NCBI RefSeq assembly: GCF_000270245.1
Contig: NC_015635.1
Coordinates: 248,001-312,000 of the forward strand
Origin: Microlunatus phosphovorus NM-1
GTDB lineage: Bacteria > Actinomycetota > Actinomycetes > Propionibacteriales > Propionibacteriaceae
Reading direction: 5' to 3'
DNA length: 64,000 nt
Position numbers and translations under genes: made by a program. The notes beneath the pieces were generated by a model that was not told the origin of the DNA, ran no database searches, and saw only the letters and a program-made list of their open reading frames with translations. Below are positions 7,220 to 15,997 of the stretch, piece after piece. Within the stretch, counting starts at the first letter, position 1. Every line of letters starts with the position of its first letter.

Positions 7220-9343
7220 TCAGAACCGACCGGGCACGCTCGGGCCGCCTGGACCACCGGCAGCCGCTGCTACCGCGGCCTCGTCCGCATCGGAATCGGA
7301 GATCGCGCCGGCGAACTGGGCGTTGTAGAGCCGCCAGTACGCACCCTCGGACTCCAACAGCTCCAGGTGTGAACCCTGCTCGATGATCGTGCCGTTCTCC
7401 ATCACCAGGATGACGTCGGCATCGCGGATGGTGGAGAGCCGGTGCGCGATCACGAAGCTGGTCCTATCGCTGCGCAGCGCCGCCATCGCGTCTTGCACCA
7501 GCACCTCGGTCCGAGTGTCGACGGAGCTGGTCGCCTCGTCCAGGATCAACAGTGCCGGATCGGCGAGGAACGCCCGCGCGATGGTGATCAACTGCTTCTC
7601 ACCGGCGCTGATGTTGCTGCCCTCCTCGTCGATCACGGTGTCGTAGCCATCCGGCAGCGAATGCACGAACCGGTCGACATAGGTGGCCTCGGCCGCCGCC
7701 AGGATGTCCTCGGCACTCGCCTCCGGCCGGCCGTACGCGATGTTGTCCCGGATGGTGCCGTGAAACAGCCAGGTGTCCTGCAGCACCATGCCGACCTGAC
7801 TGCGCAGCGCCGCGCGCGGCACCGAAGCGATGTCCACGCCATCGAGCAGGATCCGCCCCTGGTTCAGCTCGTAGAACCGCATGATCAGGTTCACCAGGGT
7901 GGTCTTGCCGGCGCCGGTCGGCCCGACGATCGCGACCGTCTGCCCGGGCGAGACGGGCAGGTTCAGATCACCGATCAGGGGCTTGTCCGCCGTGTAGGAG
8001 AAGGTCACGTGCTCGAAGTCGACCTCGCCCCGCACCGGATTGAGCGCCCCGTCGGCGTCCGGCACCGATTCCGGCGCATCCAGCACCTCGAACACCCGCT
8101 CCGCCGAGGCGACCCCGGACTGCAAGAGGTTGGCCATTGACGCCACCTGGGTGAGTGGCTGGGTGAACATCCGGGTGTACTGGATGAACGCCTGCACGTC
8201 GCCGAGATTCATCGTCCCGGTCGCCACCCGGAGCCCGCCGACCACCGCGATGATGACGTAGTTCAGGTTCCCGATGAACATCATCATCGGCATGATCATC
8301 CCGGAGATGAACTGCGCCTTGAACGAGGACTCGTAGAGCCCGTGGTTGCGCTCGGTGAAGACCTGCTCCACCTCCTTGCGACGGCCGAACACCTTGACCA
8401 GGGACTGACCGGTGAATGCCTCCTCGATGTGGCTGTTCAGCTCACCGGTGGTGCGCCACTGGGCCACGAACTGCTTCTGGGCCCGCTTGCCGATGAAGCC
8501 GGTGACCAGCACCGACAGCGGAATCGTGATCAAGGCGATCAGGGCCAGCACCGGCGAGACCACGAACATCATGACCACCACTCCGACCACCGTCAGCAGC
8601 GAGGTGAGCAGCTGGGACAGGGTCTGCTGCAGCGCCTGGGCGATGTTGTCGATGTCGTTGGTGACCCGGCTCAACAGCTCACCACGCGGGGAGCGGTCGA
8701 AGTACGACAGCGGCAGCCGGTTGATCTTGCCCTGCACCTCGTTGCGCATCCGGTAGATCGAGCGCTGCACTGCCTGGTTGAGCAGATATCCCTGCCACCA
8801 CAGCAGGAGCGAGCTGATCACATACAGTCCGAGGGCCAGCAGCAAGATCTCGCCCAGATGTCCGAAGTCGATGCCACTGCCGGGCACGACAGGCAGCCGC
8901 TGCACCATGTCGGCGAACGTGTCCTGTCCCTGGGCCCGGAGTTGGGTGATGACCTGGTCCTTGGTCGCCCCGGCGGGCAGCTGTTTGCCGATCACGCCGG
9001 TGAAGATCACGTCGGTCGCCCAGCCCAGGATCTTGGGTCCGACCACGCTGAGCACGATGCCGGCCACGGCCAGCAGGATGCAGAAGCCGATGACCAGTCG
9101 TTCCGGCGACAGGTGCCCGAGCAGTCGCTTCAGCGACGGCCCGAAGTTCAGCGACCTCTCCACCGCGATCGCGGCACCGGGTGGCCGCGGTCCCGCCGGA
9201 GGTGCGTACTTGGGCCGCTGGGGTGCCCTGGTCAGGGGCGCGTCCTCGGCCCGCCCATCGCCCTCGAGGACACCGTCCGTGGGGACGCCGTCAGTCGGCG
9301 CACCGTCTCGACGTACGCCGTCGGCCCGACTCTGCTCACTCAT
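7220..9343 (-). CDS. ABC exporter half-transporter with canonical ATPase site
   Basis: A 707-residue type IV exporter subunit: six membrane helices (from about residue 75) followed by an ATPase domain. It shows Walker A IVGPTGAGKTTLVNL, signature NISAGEKQLITIARAF and Walker B ALLILDEATSSVDTRTE with the catalytic glutamate, then the H-loop IAHRLSTIRDAD. The first 65 residues are a charged, low-complexity cytosolic extension with a GAPTDGVPTDG repeat. The ATG at 9343 overlaps the stop of the next exporter gene as ATGA, so the two are translationally coupled. Together they should form a heterodimeric multidrug exporter of the BmrCD/LmrCD/TM287-288 type. The substrate is not deducible. Confidence 0.9.
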   Translation of the reverse strand: MSEQSRADGVRRDGAPTDGVPTDGVLEGDGRAEDAPLTRAPQRPKYAPPAGPRPPGAAIAVERSLNFGPSLKRLLGHLSPERLVIGFCILLAVAGIVLSVVGPKILGWATDVIFTGVIGKQLPAGATKDQVITQLRAQGQDTFADMVQRLPVVPGSGIDFGHLGEILLLALGLYVISSLLLWWQGYLLNQAVQRSIYRMRNEVQGKINRLPLSYFDRSPRGELLSRVTNDIDNIAQALQQTLSQLLTSLLTVVGVVVMMFVVSPVLALIALITIPLSVLVTGFIGKRAQKQFVAQWRTTGELNSHIEEAFTGQSLVKVFGRRKEVEQVFTERNHGLYESSFKAQFISGMIMPMMMFIGNLNYVIIAVVGGLRVATGTMNLGDVQAFIQYTRMFTQPLTQVASMANLLQSGVASAERVFEVLDAPESVPDADGALNPVRGEVDFEHVTFSYTADKPLIGDLNLPVSPGQTVAIVGPTGAGKTTLVNLIMRFYELNQGRILLDGVDIASVPRAALRSQVGMVLQDTWLFHGTIRDNIAYGRPEASAEDILAAAEATYVDRFVHSLPDGYDTVIDEEGSNISAGEKQLITIARAFLADPALLILDEATSSVDTRTEVLVQDAMAALRSDRTSFVIAHRLSTIRDADVILVMENGTIIEQGSHLELLESEGAYWRLYNAQFAGAISDSDADEAAVAAAAGGPGGPSVPGRF

Positions 9344-11076
9344 GCCGCTGCCTCCGCCGCGCTCAGCTGGGAGTCGACGATCTCCGCATAGGTGGCGCAG
9401 CTGATCAGCAGGTCGTCGTGGCTGCCGCTGCCGACCAGCTCGCCGTCGTCGAGGACGAGGATCTTGTCGGCATCGCGGATGGTCGCGACCCGCTGCGCGA
9501 CGATGATCACGCAGGCGTCGGTCGTCTCCGTACGCAGTGCCGCCCGCAGCCGGGCATCGGTGGCTACATCGAGCGCGGAGAACGAGTCGTCGAACACATA
9601 GATCTCCGGTCGTTTCACCAGCGCCCGCGCGATGGAGAGTCGTTGTCGCTGACCGCCGGACACGTTGGTGCCGCCCTGCGCGATCGGCGCGTCCAACTGG
9701 CCGGGCATGGCGCCGACGAAGTCGGAAGCCTGGGCGATCCGCAGCGCGTGCCACAACTCCTCGTCGGTGGCGTCCGGATTGCCATAGCGCAGGTTGGAGG
9801 CGACCGTCCCGGTGAACAGGAACGGCTTCTGCGGCACCAGGCCGATCTTGCTCCAGAGCAGTTCCGGCTCGATCTCGCGGACATCGGCGCCGTCGACGCG
9901 TACGGATCCGCCGGTCGCGTCGAACAGCCGGGGCAGCAGCGAGATCAAGGTGGTCTTGCCGGCACCGGTGGACCCGACGATCGCGGTCGTCTCACCAGCT
10001 TGGGCGGTGAACGAGATGTCGCGCAGGACCGGGAAGTCGGCCCCCGGATAGGTGAACTCGGCGTGATCCAGCTCGACCACCGATGTCTGCGCCAGCCGGC
10101 TGATCGGATCGGCCGCGGTCACCACCGACGATTCGGTGTCCAACACCTCACCGATCCGTTCGGCGCAGACCATCGCCCGCGGCAGCAGCATCATCAAGAA
10201 CGTCGCCATCATCACCGACATCAGGATCTGGATCAGATAGGTCAAGAACGCGGTCAACGAGCCGATCTGCATGTTGCCGGCATCCACCCGATGGGCGCCG
10301 AACCAAAGCACCGCGACGCTGCTGACGTTCAGCACCAGCATCACGATCGGGAACATCATGGCGAAGCGCTGCCCGACCAGGGTCTGGCTCTCGGTCAGCT
10401 CGGCGCTGGCGCGCTCGAATCGCGCGGTCTCGTACGGTTCGCGCACGAACGCGCGGACCACCCGGATACCGGTGATCTGCTCGCGCAGGATCCGGTTCAC
10501 CGCATCGACCCGGGTCTGCATTGCGCGGAACAGCGGCGGGAGCTTGCGGATCACCAGCCAGATCGAGCCGGCCAGCACCGGCACCGCGACGACGACCAGC
10601 CAGGAGAGACCAACGTCTTCCTGCAGGGCCATGAAGATGCCGCCGACCATGGTGATCGGTGCCGACAACAGCATGGTGGCCGACATGACCACCAGCATCT
10701 GCACCTGCTGGACGTCGTTGGTGTTGCGGGTGATCAGCGATGGTGCGCCGTAGCGGTTCAGCTCTCGGGCGGAGAAGGTCAGCACCCGGTCGAAGATCGC
10801 GGCCCGTAGATCCCGGCCGAAGGCCATGGCGGTCTTGGCGCCGAAATAGACCGAGCCGATCGAGCAGACGATCTGCACCGCGCTGACCGCGAGCATGATC
10901 ATTCCGGTCCGCCAGATGAAGTCGGTATCGCCTTTGGCGACGCCCTCGTCGATGATCGCGGCGTTCAGGCTCGGCAGATAGAGCGCCCCCATGGTGCCGA
11001 GGGTGGCCAGCACGATGGTGGCGATGATCATGGAACGGTAGGGCTCGAGATACTGCCGGAGCAGGCGCATCAACAT
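9340..11076 (-). CDS. ABC exporter half-transporter with degenerate Walker B
   Basis: A 578-residue half-transporter (six helices plus ATPase), partner of the 707-residue subunit. It has Walker A IVGSTGAGKTTLISLL, signature NVSGGQRQRLSIARAL and Walker B EIYVFDDSFSALDVATD, where the catalytic glutamate is replaced by aspartate. One degenerate and one canonical site is the hallmark of heterodimeric exporters. Two start choices exist, ATG at 11076 and at 11070; the second would overlap the tetR stop as TGATG. The gene is the middle of a tetR-ABC-ABC operon and is probably repressed through the palindrome at 11699-11718. Confidence 0.9.
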   Translation of the reverse strand: MLMRLLRQYLEPYRSMIIATIVLATLGTMGALYLPSLNAAIIDEGVAKGDTDFIWRTGMIMLAVSAVQIVCSIGSVYFGAKTAMAFGRDLRAAIFDRVLTFSARELNRYGAPSLITRNTNDVQQVQMLVVMSATMLLSAPITMVGGIFMALQEDVGLSWLVVVAVPVLAGSIWLVIRKLPPLFRAMQTRVDAVNRILREQITGIRVVRAFVREPYETARFERASAELTESQTLVGQRFAMMFPIVMLVLNVSSVAVLWFGAHRVDAGNMQIGSLTAFLTYLIQILMSVMMATFLMMLLPRAMVCAERIGEVLDTESSVVTAADPISRLAQTSVVELDHAEFTYPGADFPVLRDISFTAQAGETTAIVGSTGAGKTTLISLLPRLFDATGGSVRVDGADVREIEPELLWSKIGLVPQKPFLFTGTVASNLRYGNPDATDEELWHALRIAQASDFVGAMPGQLDAPIAQGGTNVSGGQRQRLSIARALVKRPEIYVFDDSFSALDVATDARLRAALRTETTDACVIIVAQRVATIRDADKILVLDDGELVGSGSHDDLLISCATYAEIVDSQLSAAEAAA

Positions 11077-11690
11077 GGGCGGGACTCCTGGGTGCTGGGG
11101 GTCAGGATGCCGTGCAGCACGATGTCGACGATGACGGGGGGCTCATCGGAGAAGGTGGCCCCGATCGCCGGATGGGTGACGGTGAAGACGAGCCCGCGGA
11201 GCAGGTCGGCGGCGTGTTCCACGGGTATCCGGAGGCTGGCGGCCTCCGGTCCGATCACAGCCGTCAGCGCCATGGTGATCTTGGCGTTGCTCTCCCGGCC
11301 ACGCCGTTCGTGCGACTCGTGTGCCGAGCTCGACGGCGGTGGGGCCGGGCTGCCGCGCAGGGCGCCGAACATGGCGACGACCCGCCGCATCCGCGCTTCG
11401 AGGATCTCCACGGCCTGCGCGAGCCGGGTGCTGAGATCGAGGTCCGGGTCGATCGCCATGAGCGACGCGACGGTCTGCCGGGTGTCGAACGCCTCCTCGA
11501 TGACGGCGTCGATGACGGCGTCCTTGTTCGGGAAGACCCGGAAGATGGTGCCCTCCGCGATGCCCGCGGCATCGGCGATCTGCCGGGTGCTGACCTCGCG
11601 TCCGTACTGCATCACCAGCGGCTCGGTCGCCGCCAGGATCGCTGCTCGTCGCTCCTCGGCCGGGAGGCGTGTTGCTCGTGCCACGTCCAA
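11070..11690 (-). CDS. TetR-family repressor of the ABC exporter operon
   Basis: About 206 residues: N-terminal helix-turn-helix (REVSTRQIADAAGIAEGTIFRVFPNKDAVIDAVI) and a variable ligand-binding C-terminal part that ends in a SEPP-like LLRGLVFTVTHPAIGATFSDEPPVIVDIVLHGIL region. It overlaps the first exporter gene, so it presumably controls its own operon and senses the exported compound. The start is uncertain: TTG at 11690 or GTG at 11684 (MARATRLPAEERR, the more usual TetR beginning). The operator-like palindrome lies 9-15 nt upstream. Confidence 0.88.
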   Translation of the reverse strand: MDVARATRLPAEERRAAILAATEPLVMQYGREVSTRQIADAAGIAEGTIFRVFPNKDAVIDAVIEEAFDTRQTVASLMAIDPDLDLSTRLAQAVEILEARMRRVVAMFGALRGSPAPPPSSSAHESHERRGRESNAKITMALTAVIGPEAASLRIPVEHAADLLRGLVFTVTHPAIGATFSDEPPVIVDIVLHGILTPSTQESRPC

Positions 11691-11698
11691 TCACAGTA

Positions 11699-11718
11699 AT
11701 GAGTGAGTGCTCACTCAT
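11699..11718. promoter_or_regulatory. TetR operator, 9-bp perfect arms
   Basis: ATGAGTGAGTGCTCACTCAT: arms ATGAGTGAG and CTCACTCAT around a TG centre, immediately upstream of the tetR start. Position and symmetry point to autoregulation of the tetR-ABC-ABC operon. Confidence 0.75.
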
Positions 11719-11754
11719 CAATAGGTTTTCGGGGTGAAGTCAGGCCCGGGGGCT

Positions 11755-12567
11755 TCAGGACGGCCACTTCCGCGCGACCACGCTGATCATCATCGGCATC
11801 AGCAGCGGCAATCGGGGAAGTTGGTCGAGGTGCGCGTCCAGATCCGCTGGGGTGACCCCGTTCTCGATCAGCTCAGCGCGGGACTGCTCGAGGTTGGCGC
11901 GCTCCAGCAGCCGGACGCTCGGCCCGCTCTCGTACGAGCCACGGACCTCGACGGCCTGGAAGCCGCGGTCGGTGAGCAGCACCGGCAGCCGCGAGGCGAA
12001 TCCGAGGTCCGCTCCCCGTTTCTCGATCAGCCGGGTGAACGCCTCCCGGATCCGGTTGGCGCGGTGCTCGCGCTCGGTCCGTGGTCGAGGGCACGCCCCG
12101 TCCAGACAGCCGGTGTCGAACTCCTCCAGCACCAGCCAGCCGCGTGGCCGCAGCGACCGGATCAGGCGGTCGATCACCGCCTCCGGGTTGGGCAGGTGGC
12201 TGAGCACGAGTCGACAATGGATCAGGTCATACCTGAGCACCGGCAGCCGATCGCACGTGATGTCATGCCGCGCGACCGTCAGGTTCGGGAGCTGTAGGCG
12301 GTCCAGCCAGCGGGTGTCGAGATCGGTGGCGGTCACCCGGCCGGCCGGCCCGACCCGCTCGGCGAGCCAGCAGGCGACCGACCCGCTACCGGCTCCGACC
12401 TCGAGGCAGCGCCAGCCGGGCCTGATCCCGACCTCCTGGAATCGCCGGAACGTCGGCTCATCGTAGAGCCGGGACAGCGCATCCCAACGGTCGGGCACCT
12501 GATCGCCGGCGTTGTCGAGCAGGTAGCCGCCGGCCGAGGAAGCGGACGGTGAGCTGGTCATGGTCAT
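11755..12567 (-). CDS. SAM-dependent class I methyltransferase
   Basis: A 270-residue Rossmann methyltransferase. Motif I is WRCLEVGAGSGSVACWLAERVGPAGRVTATD, with the acidic end of strand 2 in TATDLDTRWLDRL; motif II/III regions are YDLIHCRLVLSHLPNPEAVIDRL and LRPRGWLVLEEFDTG. The N-terminus (YLLDNAGDQVPDRWDALSRLYDEPT) is common in actinobacterial methyltransferases of unknown substrate. The gene is single, next to the exporter operon but separated from it by about 36 bp beyond the tetR operator, so a link to export is possible but unproven. The acceptor molecule is unknown. Confidence 0.83.
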   Translation of the reverse strand: MTMTSSPSASSAGGYLLDNAGDQVPDRWDALSRLYDEPTFRRFQEVGIRPGWRCLEVGAGSGSVACWLAERVGPAGRVTATDLDTRWLDRLQLPNLTVARHDITCDRLPVLRYDLIHCRLVLSHLPNPEAVIDRLIRSLRPRGWLVLEEFDTGCLDGACPRPRTEREHRANRIREAFTRLIEKRGADLGFASRLPVLLTDRGFQAVEVRGSYESGPSVRLLERANLEQSRAELIENGVTPADLDAHLDQLPRLPLLMPMMISVVARKWPS

Positions 12568-12704
12568 GCACTCAAGTGAGCCGCGAACAGGCCAGGTGAC
12601 GCATCGGTAGTGGCTACCGAGATCATGTGCGCCGCTACGGAGTCAGTGCTCACCGGTGCCCCCAAGGATCGCTACCAGAGCTTTGGTGGTGTGAGCAGAT
12701 CGGT

Positions 12705-14432
12705 TCAGCCGGGCGCTGCTCGGTGCGGGATAGCCGCGGCCGCGGCGAGCGCCGACATCAGTTCCTCGGCATCGGTCCGCGCCGAGTCCCAGCCGATCAC
12801 GCGCAGGGCAGGATCGGGATCCGTGTGCAGTGGGGACGTCGGCGGGGCGAGGTCCGCCGCGCGGTCCAGCGAGGTACGGAGGGTCACCTCGTCGGTGCTC
12901 TGGTCGACGATGGCCACCACTCGGGACAGTGGCTGCAATGCGACGACCCGCTGGATCTCGTGGTCGACACCCGGATGCTGCGGAGTGAAGCCACGGAGGT
13001 CGATCAAGATGACGTCGGTGTCTGCGGCCAGACGGTCCAGGGCGAGTTGCCAGGTCGTGTCGGCACACATCAGCTCGTTGACCCGGTAGCGCCCGTCGCG
13101 GTCGCGTCGCAGATCGAGATGCGCCAGCCGGTGGTCCAGCCCGTCGGCATCGCGCACGAACCGGTCTCGCAGCCGACCGCGGATGAAGTCCAAGAACTCG
13201 TCGGGCTCGAGCGTCTCGCCGGCGAGGTCCGGTGCGGTGATCAGTTCGACACTGCCGATCCAGCGCCATTGACGGGTCAGATCCTGCAGCAGTCGCGAGC
13301 TACGCTCCCGGGCGCCGAAGGTGCGCAGCAACAACAGCCGTACGGGTTGGTGGGCGTCGTCGAATCGACCGGACAGGGTGACTCGACGACCAAGGGCGAC
13401 CAGCAGCAGCCCGATCAAGACCACGTACGGCAGTGTGCCGAGGGCTGCGCCGAGCGGTCCCGCGGCGCTGAGCAGGAGAGTCCACCACAACGCCAACACC
13501 AGCCACCACTGCAGGATCAGCAGAGTCTGATCGCCGAGCCATTTGGCCTGGTAGAGGCGCACGATGGCGATCACCAGGACGGTTCCGGCGACGAGCAGCC
13601 CGACGCCGGCCCCCAGCACCTGCCAGCCGAAGGAATCCAAGGGGTTACCGGCGAGCAGGTACCCGCCGCTGATCACCAGCGCTGCATTCAACACCGCACC
13701 GACCATCATCAGCACGGGGCCGACCAGCCAGACTGCTCCGCGCATCGACCGGCGACCGGTGGCGAGCACGAAGATCAGGGGCATGCCCACGGCGGCGACG
13801 AGTTCGGCGATCGGTCGCGTCGCCGCGGGTAGCTGCTGCGCTCCCACGCCCGCCAGATAGAGCATCGGAATCGTGGCGCCGAAATAGCCGAGCCACAGCA
13901 GCCAAGGCCATCGACCACGCCGAGTCGACAGGGCGAGCACGGTGGGGACGATCAGCCAGCTGCCGAGCAATGCATATGCGAGGAACGTCCAGGGATGTCG
14001 CTGCTCGGGGTCGACGACCAAGAAGACCGTTGCGCTGCCCAGACCGAAGCACCCGCCGAGGACGATGAACAGCACCTGGGCGCGGTGGCAGTGACGTCGG
14101 GCGCGGTCCAGCAGCGGATGACCACGGCTCGGTCGATCGGCCGACTGGATCCGGATTGTGACTCGCCCCGGAGCCGCGGTTTCCGCGCCCGTCCTGGCGA
14201 CCGCGGGTGCTGACAGATCGGCGGGTGGTGCGGCGGCCGGTGGGGCGCCCGGCAGGCTGGGTCGCATGCCACGGGCGATCAGCCGTCGATACCGGTGCAA
14301 CAAGAGCGCGCAAACCGGCCAGGAGCCCAGTCCCGCCAGCAGATAGCCGATCAGGACGAGGCCGACCAGCAGCAGCCACGGTGTCACTTGATCTGTCGAG
14401 ACAACCACCCGATCTCCCCCGGTCAGGTGCAA
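12705..14432 (-). CDS. Polytopic membrane protein with a TIR-like cytosolic C-terminal region
   Basis: A 575-residue protein: about eight or nine hydrophobic segments between residues 15 and 350, with a proline/alanine-rich loop after the first pair, then a soluble domain of about 200 residues. The soluble part reads LLLRTFGARERSSRLLQDL, then LITAPDLAGETLEPDEF, a region ending CADTTWQLALDRLAADTDVILIDLRGF, and RVVAIVDQSTDE. Alternating hydrophobic strands (LLLLRTF, VILIDLR, VVAIVDQ) with helices between resemble the flavodoxin-like TIR/SEFIR fold; this is pattern reading, not a confirmed match. No catalytic glutamate can be assigned with confidence. Membrane-anchored TIR-like domains occur in signalling and in some defence proteins, but no partner genes are adjacent. 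Confidence 0.6.
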   Translation of the reverse strand: MHLTGGDRVVVSTDQVTPWLLLVGLVLIGYLLAGLGSWPVCALLLHRYRRLIARGMRPSLPGAPPAAAPPADLSAPAVARTGAETAAPGRVTIRIQSADRPSRGHPLLDRARRHCHRAQVLFIVLGGCFGLGSATVFLVVDPEQRHPWTFLAYALLGSWLIVPTVLALSTRRGRWPWLLWLGYFGATIPMLYLAGVGAQQLPAATRPIAELVAAVGMPLIFVLATGRRSMRGAVWLVGPVLMMVGAVLNAALVISGGYLLAGNPLDSFGWQVLGAGVGLLVAGTVLVIAIVRLYQAKWLGDQTLLILQWWLVLALWWTLLLSAAGPLGAALGTLPYVVLIGLLLVALGRRVTLSGRFDDAHQPVRLLLLRTFGARERSSRLLQDLTRQWRWIGSVELITAPDLAGETLEPDEFLDFIRGRLRDRFVRDADGLDHRLAHLDLRRDRDGRYRVNELMCADTTWQLALDRLAADTDVILIDLRGFTPQHPGVDHEIQRVVALQPLSRVVAIVDQSTDEVTLRTSLDRAADLAPPTSPLHTDPDPALRVIGWDSARTDAEELMSALAAAAAIPHRAAPG

Positions 14433-14561
14433 GTCTGGCAGTGACTGGCTGACGGCTCATGCGGAGGCCTCAGGGATGGGAGGCATCAGGGATACTGTGA
14501 CTCAGTTTCGCGGTGTCGAGTCACCGCGCGCTCGGGGCTGACACCCGCAACAGAGAAAGAA

Positions 14562-15239
14562 GTGAGCACGGTGGTGCTGGGCAGGTTGACGGAGCTGGAC
14601 TTCGACGCCGTCATCTTCGACATGGACGGCACATTGATCGATTCCACGCCGGCGGTGATCCGGGCCTGGACGATCTGGGCGAAGGAGCACGGCGTGACTG
14701 CCGAGCAACTCGCCGGGCATCACGGGATGCCGTCTGCGGGCGTGGTCCGCCGGCTGTTGCCCGAGCACCGTCATGAGTCTGCGATCGACCGGATCAACGC
14801 GTTGGAGATCGACGACGTGCACGACATCGTCGTGCTGCCCGGGGCGATCGAGGCGCTTGAGGCGCTGGCGTCAGCGCGGAGTGCGATCGCCACGTCGTGT
14901 ACGTTGCCGCTGGCCAGAGCGAGGATCGCGGCCGCCCAGCTGACTCCACCCTCGGTGCTGGTGACCGCTGACCAGGTCAAACACGGCAAGCCGGCACCGG
15001 ACCCGTTCCTGCTCGCCGCCGAACGACTCGGTGTCTCGCCGCGGCGGTGCCTGGTGGTCGAGGACGCACCGGCCGGGTTGGTGGCCGCCGAGGCGGCAGG
15101 CTGCTATCGGCTGGCGGTGGTCACCACCACTCGGGAAGAGGATCTGGTGGCTGACGGCATCGTCCGCAACCTCGGCGATGTCGAGTTCGTGCTCGGGGCA
15201 GACGGCAGCATCCGGGTCCGGGCGCGGTCGTCCTGGTAG
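14562..15239 (+). CDS. HAD-superfamily phosphatase
   Basis: A 225-residue HAD subfamily I hydrolase of the beta-phosphoglucomutase / sugar-phosphatase type. Motif I is VIFDMDGTLIDSTP (nucleophile Asp and acid Asp), motif II is AIATSCTL, motif III is the Lys in VKHGKPAPDPF, and motif IV is CLVVEDAPAGLVAAEAAG. A small cap domain lies between motifs I and II. The GTG at 14562 follows AGAAAGAAG, a usable ribosome-binding site. It is divergent from the membrane/TIR-like gene; the 129 bp between them hold the promoters and a short direct repeat (CTCAGGGAT / ATCAGGGAT). The likely substrate is a sugar phosphate, unproven. Confidence 0.87.
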   Translation: MSTVVLGRLTELDFDAVIFDMDGTLIDSTPAVIRAWTIWAKEHGVTAEQLAGHHGMPSAGVVRRLLPEHRHESAIDRINALEIDDVHDIVVLPGAIEALEALASARSAIATSCTLPLARARIAAAQLTPPSVLVTADQVKHGKPAPDPFLLAAERLGVSPRRCLVVEDAPAGLVAAEAAGCYRLAVVTTTREEDLVADGIVRNLGDVEFVLGADGSIRVRARSSW

Positions 15240-15292
15240 CAGCATGCACGGGGTCACCCGACCGTCGTCGACCCACCCCGACCCGGAGCGAC

Positions 15293-15997
15293 TCAGCATG
15301 CGAGTGCGTTCTCAAAGCCGGTGAAGGGACGCACGAACTCGTCGCCGGGAACGCTTGACCACGCGTCCGCGTCCCGGTGCGGCTGGAGGAAGCGGATGCG
15401 GACGTCGCAGAGCAGGTCCTGAGTCGTCCGCCCGGCCGCCGACAGACTCAGCCGCACGTCCGGGTCGTCGCAGGTCATGGTGAGCACCCCGGGAGCCGAC
15501 AACGCCTCGATCGCCTGGAACGGTGTGGTCAGACCGCGCCCGGTCCGTTTCACCACTGCCTCCTTCCGCGTCCACAATGGGCTGAGATCGTCCAGGGCCG
15601 CCAGCTGGTCCCGCAGCTCCAGTTCCGGAGGCGACGCGATCCGGTCGAACAAGTCGTCGTCGAACGGGATGCGCGACTGGATGTCGACGCCCACAGCGAT
15701 GGGAGCGAGCACACAGGCACACACGGTCTGGTCGTGAGAGATGTTGAAGTACGTGGTCGCGCGTCTGGCGAAGGCGGGTTTGCCGAAGACCCCGAGGACG
15801 ATCTCGGGCAGCGGCTCGGTGAACTTCTCCGACCACAGCAGCTGCAGCAAGGCAAACGACACGATGCTGGTCCGGCGGTCGATCTGCCGGTAGTAGGCGT
15901 CGCTCTTGACCTTTCGGTGCGCGGGCAGTGCCGCATGAAGCCGGTCGATCGTGGCTTCGTTGACGAGGTCGGAACGGCAGATGGCCAGCTCGATCAT
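15293..15997 (-). CDS. Sfp-type 4'-phosphopantetheinyl transferase
   Basis: Transfers phosphopantetheine from CoA to the carrier-protein serines, here presumably the five T domains of the megasynthase and the two free carrier proteins. At 234 residues it is of Sfp size. Diagnostic motifs are YFNISHDQTVCAC, the Mg-binding GVDIQSR, and WTRKEAVVKRTGRGL. Its ATG overlaps the stop of the FabF-like gene as ATGA, making it the last gene of the thirteen-gene operon, so the cluster encodes its own carrier activation. Confidence 0.92.
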   Translation of the reverse strand: MIELAICRSDLVNEATIDRLHAALPAHRKVKSDAYYRQIDRRTSIVSFALLQLLWSEKFTEPLPEIVLGVFGKPAFARRATTYFNISHDQTVCACVLAPIAVGVDIQSRIPFDDDLFDRIASPPELELRDQLAALDDLSPLWTRKEAVVKRTGRGLTTPFQAIEALSAPGVLTMTCDDPDVRLSLSAAGRTTQDLLCDVRIRFLQPHRDADAWSSVPGDEFVRPFTGFENALAC

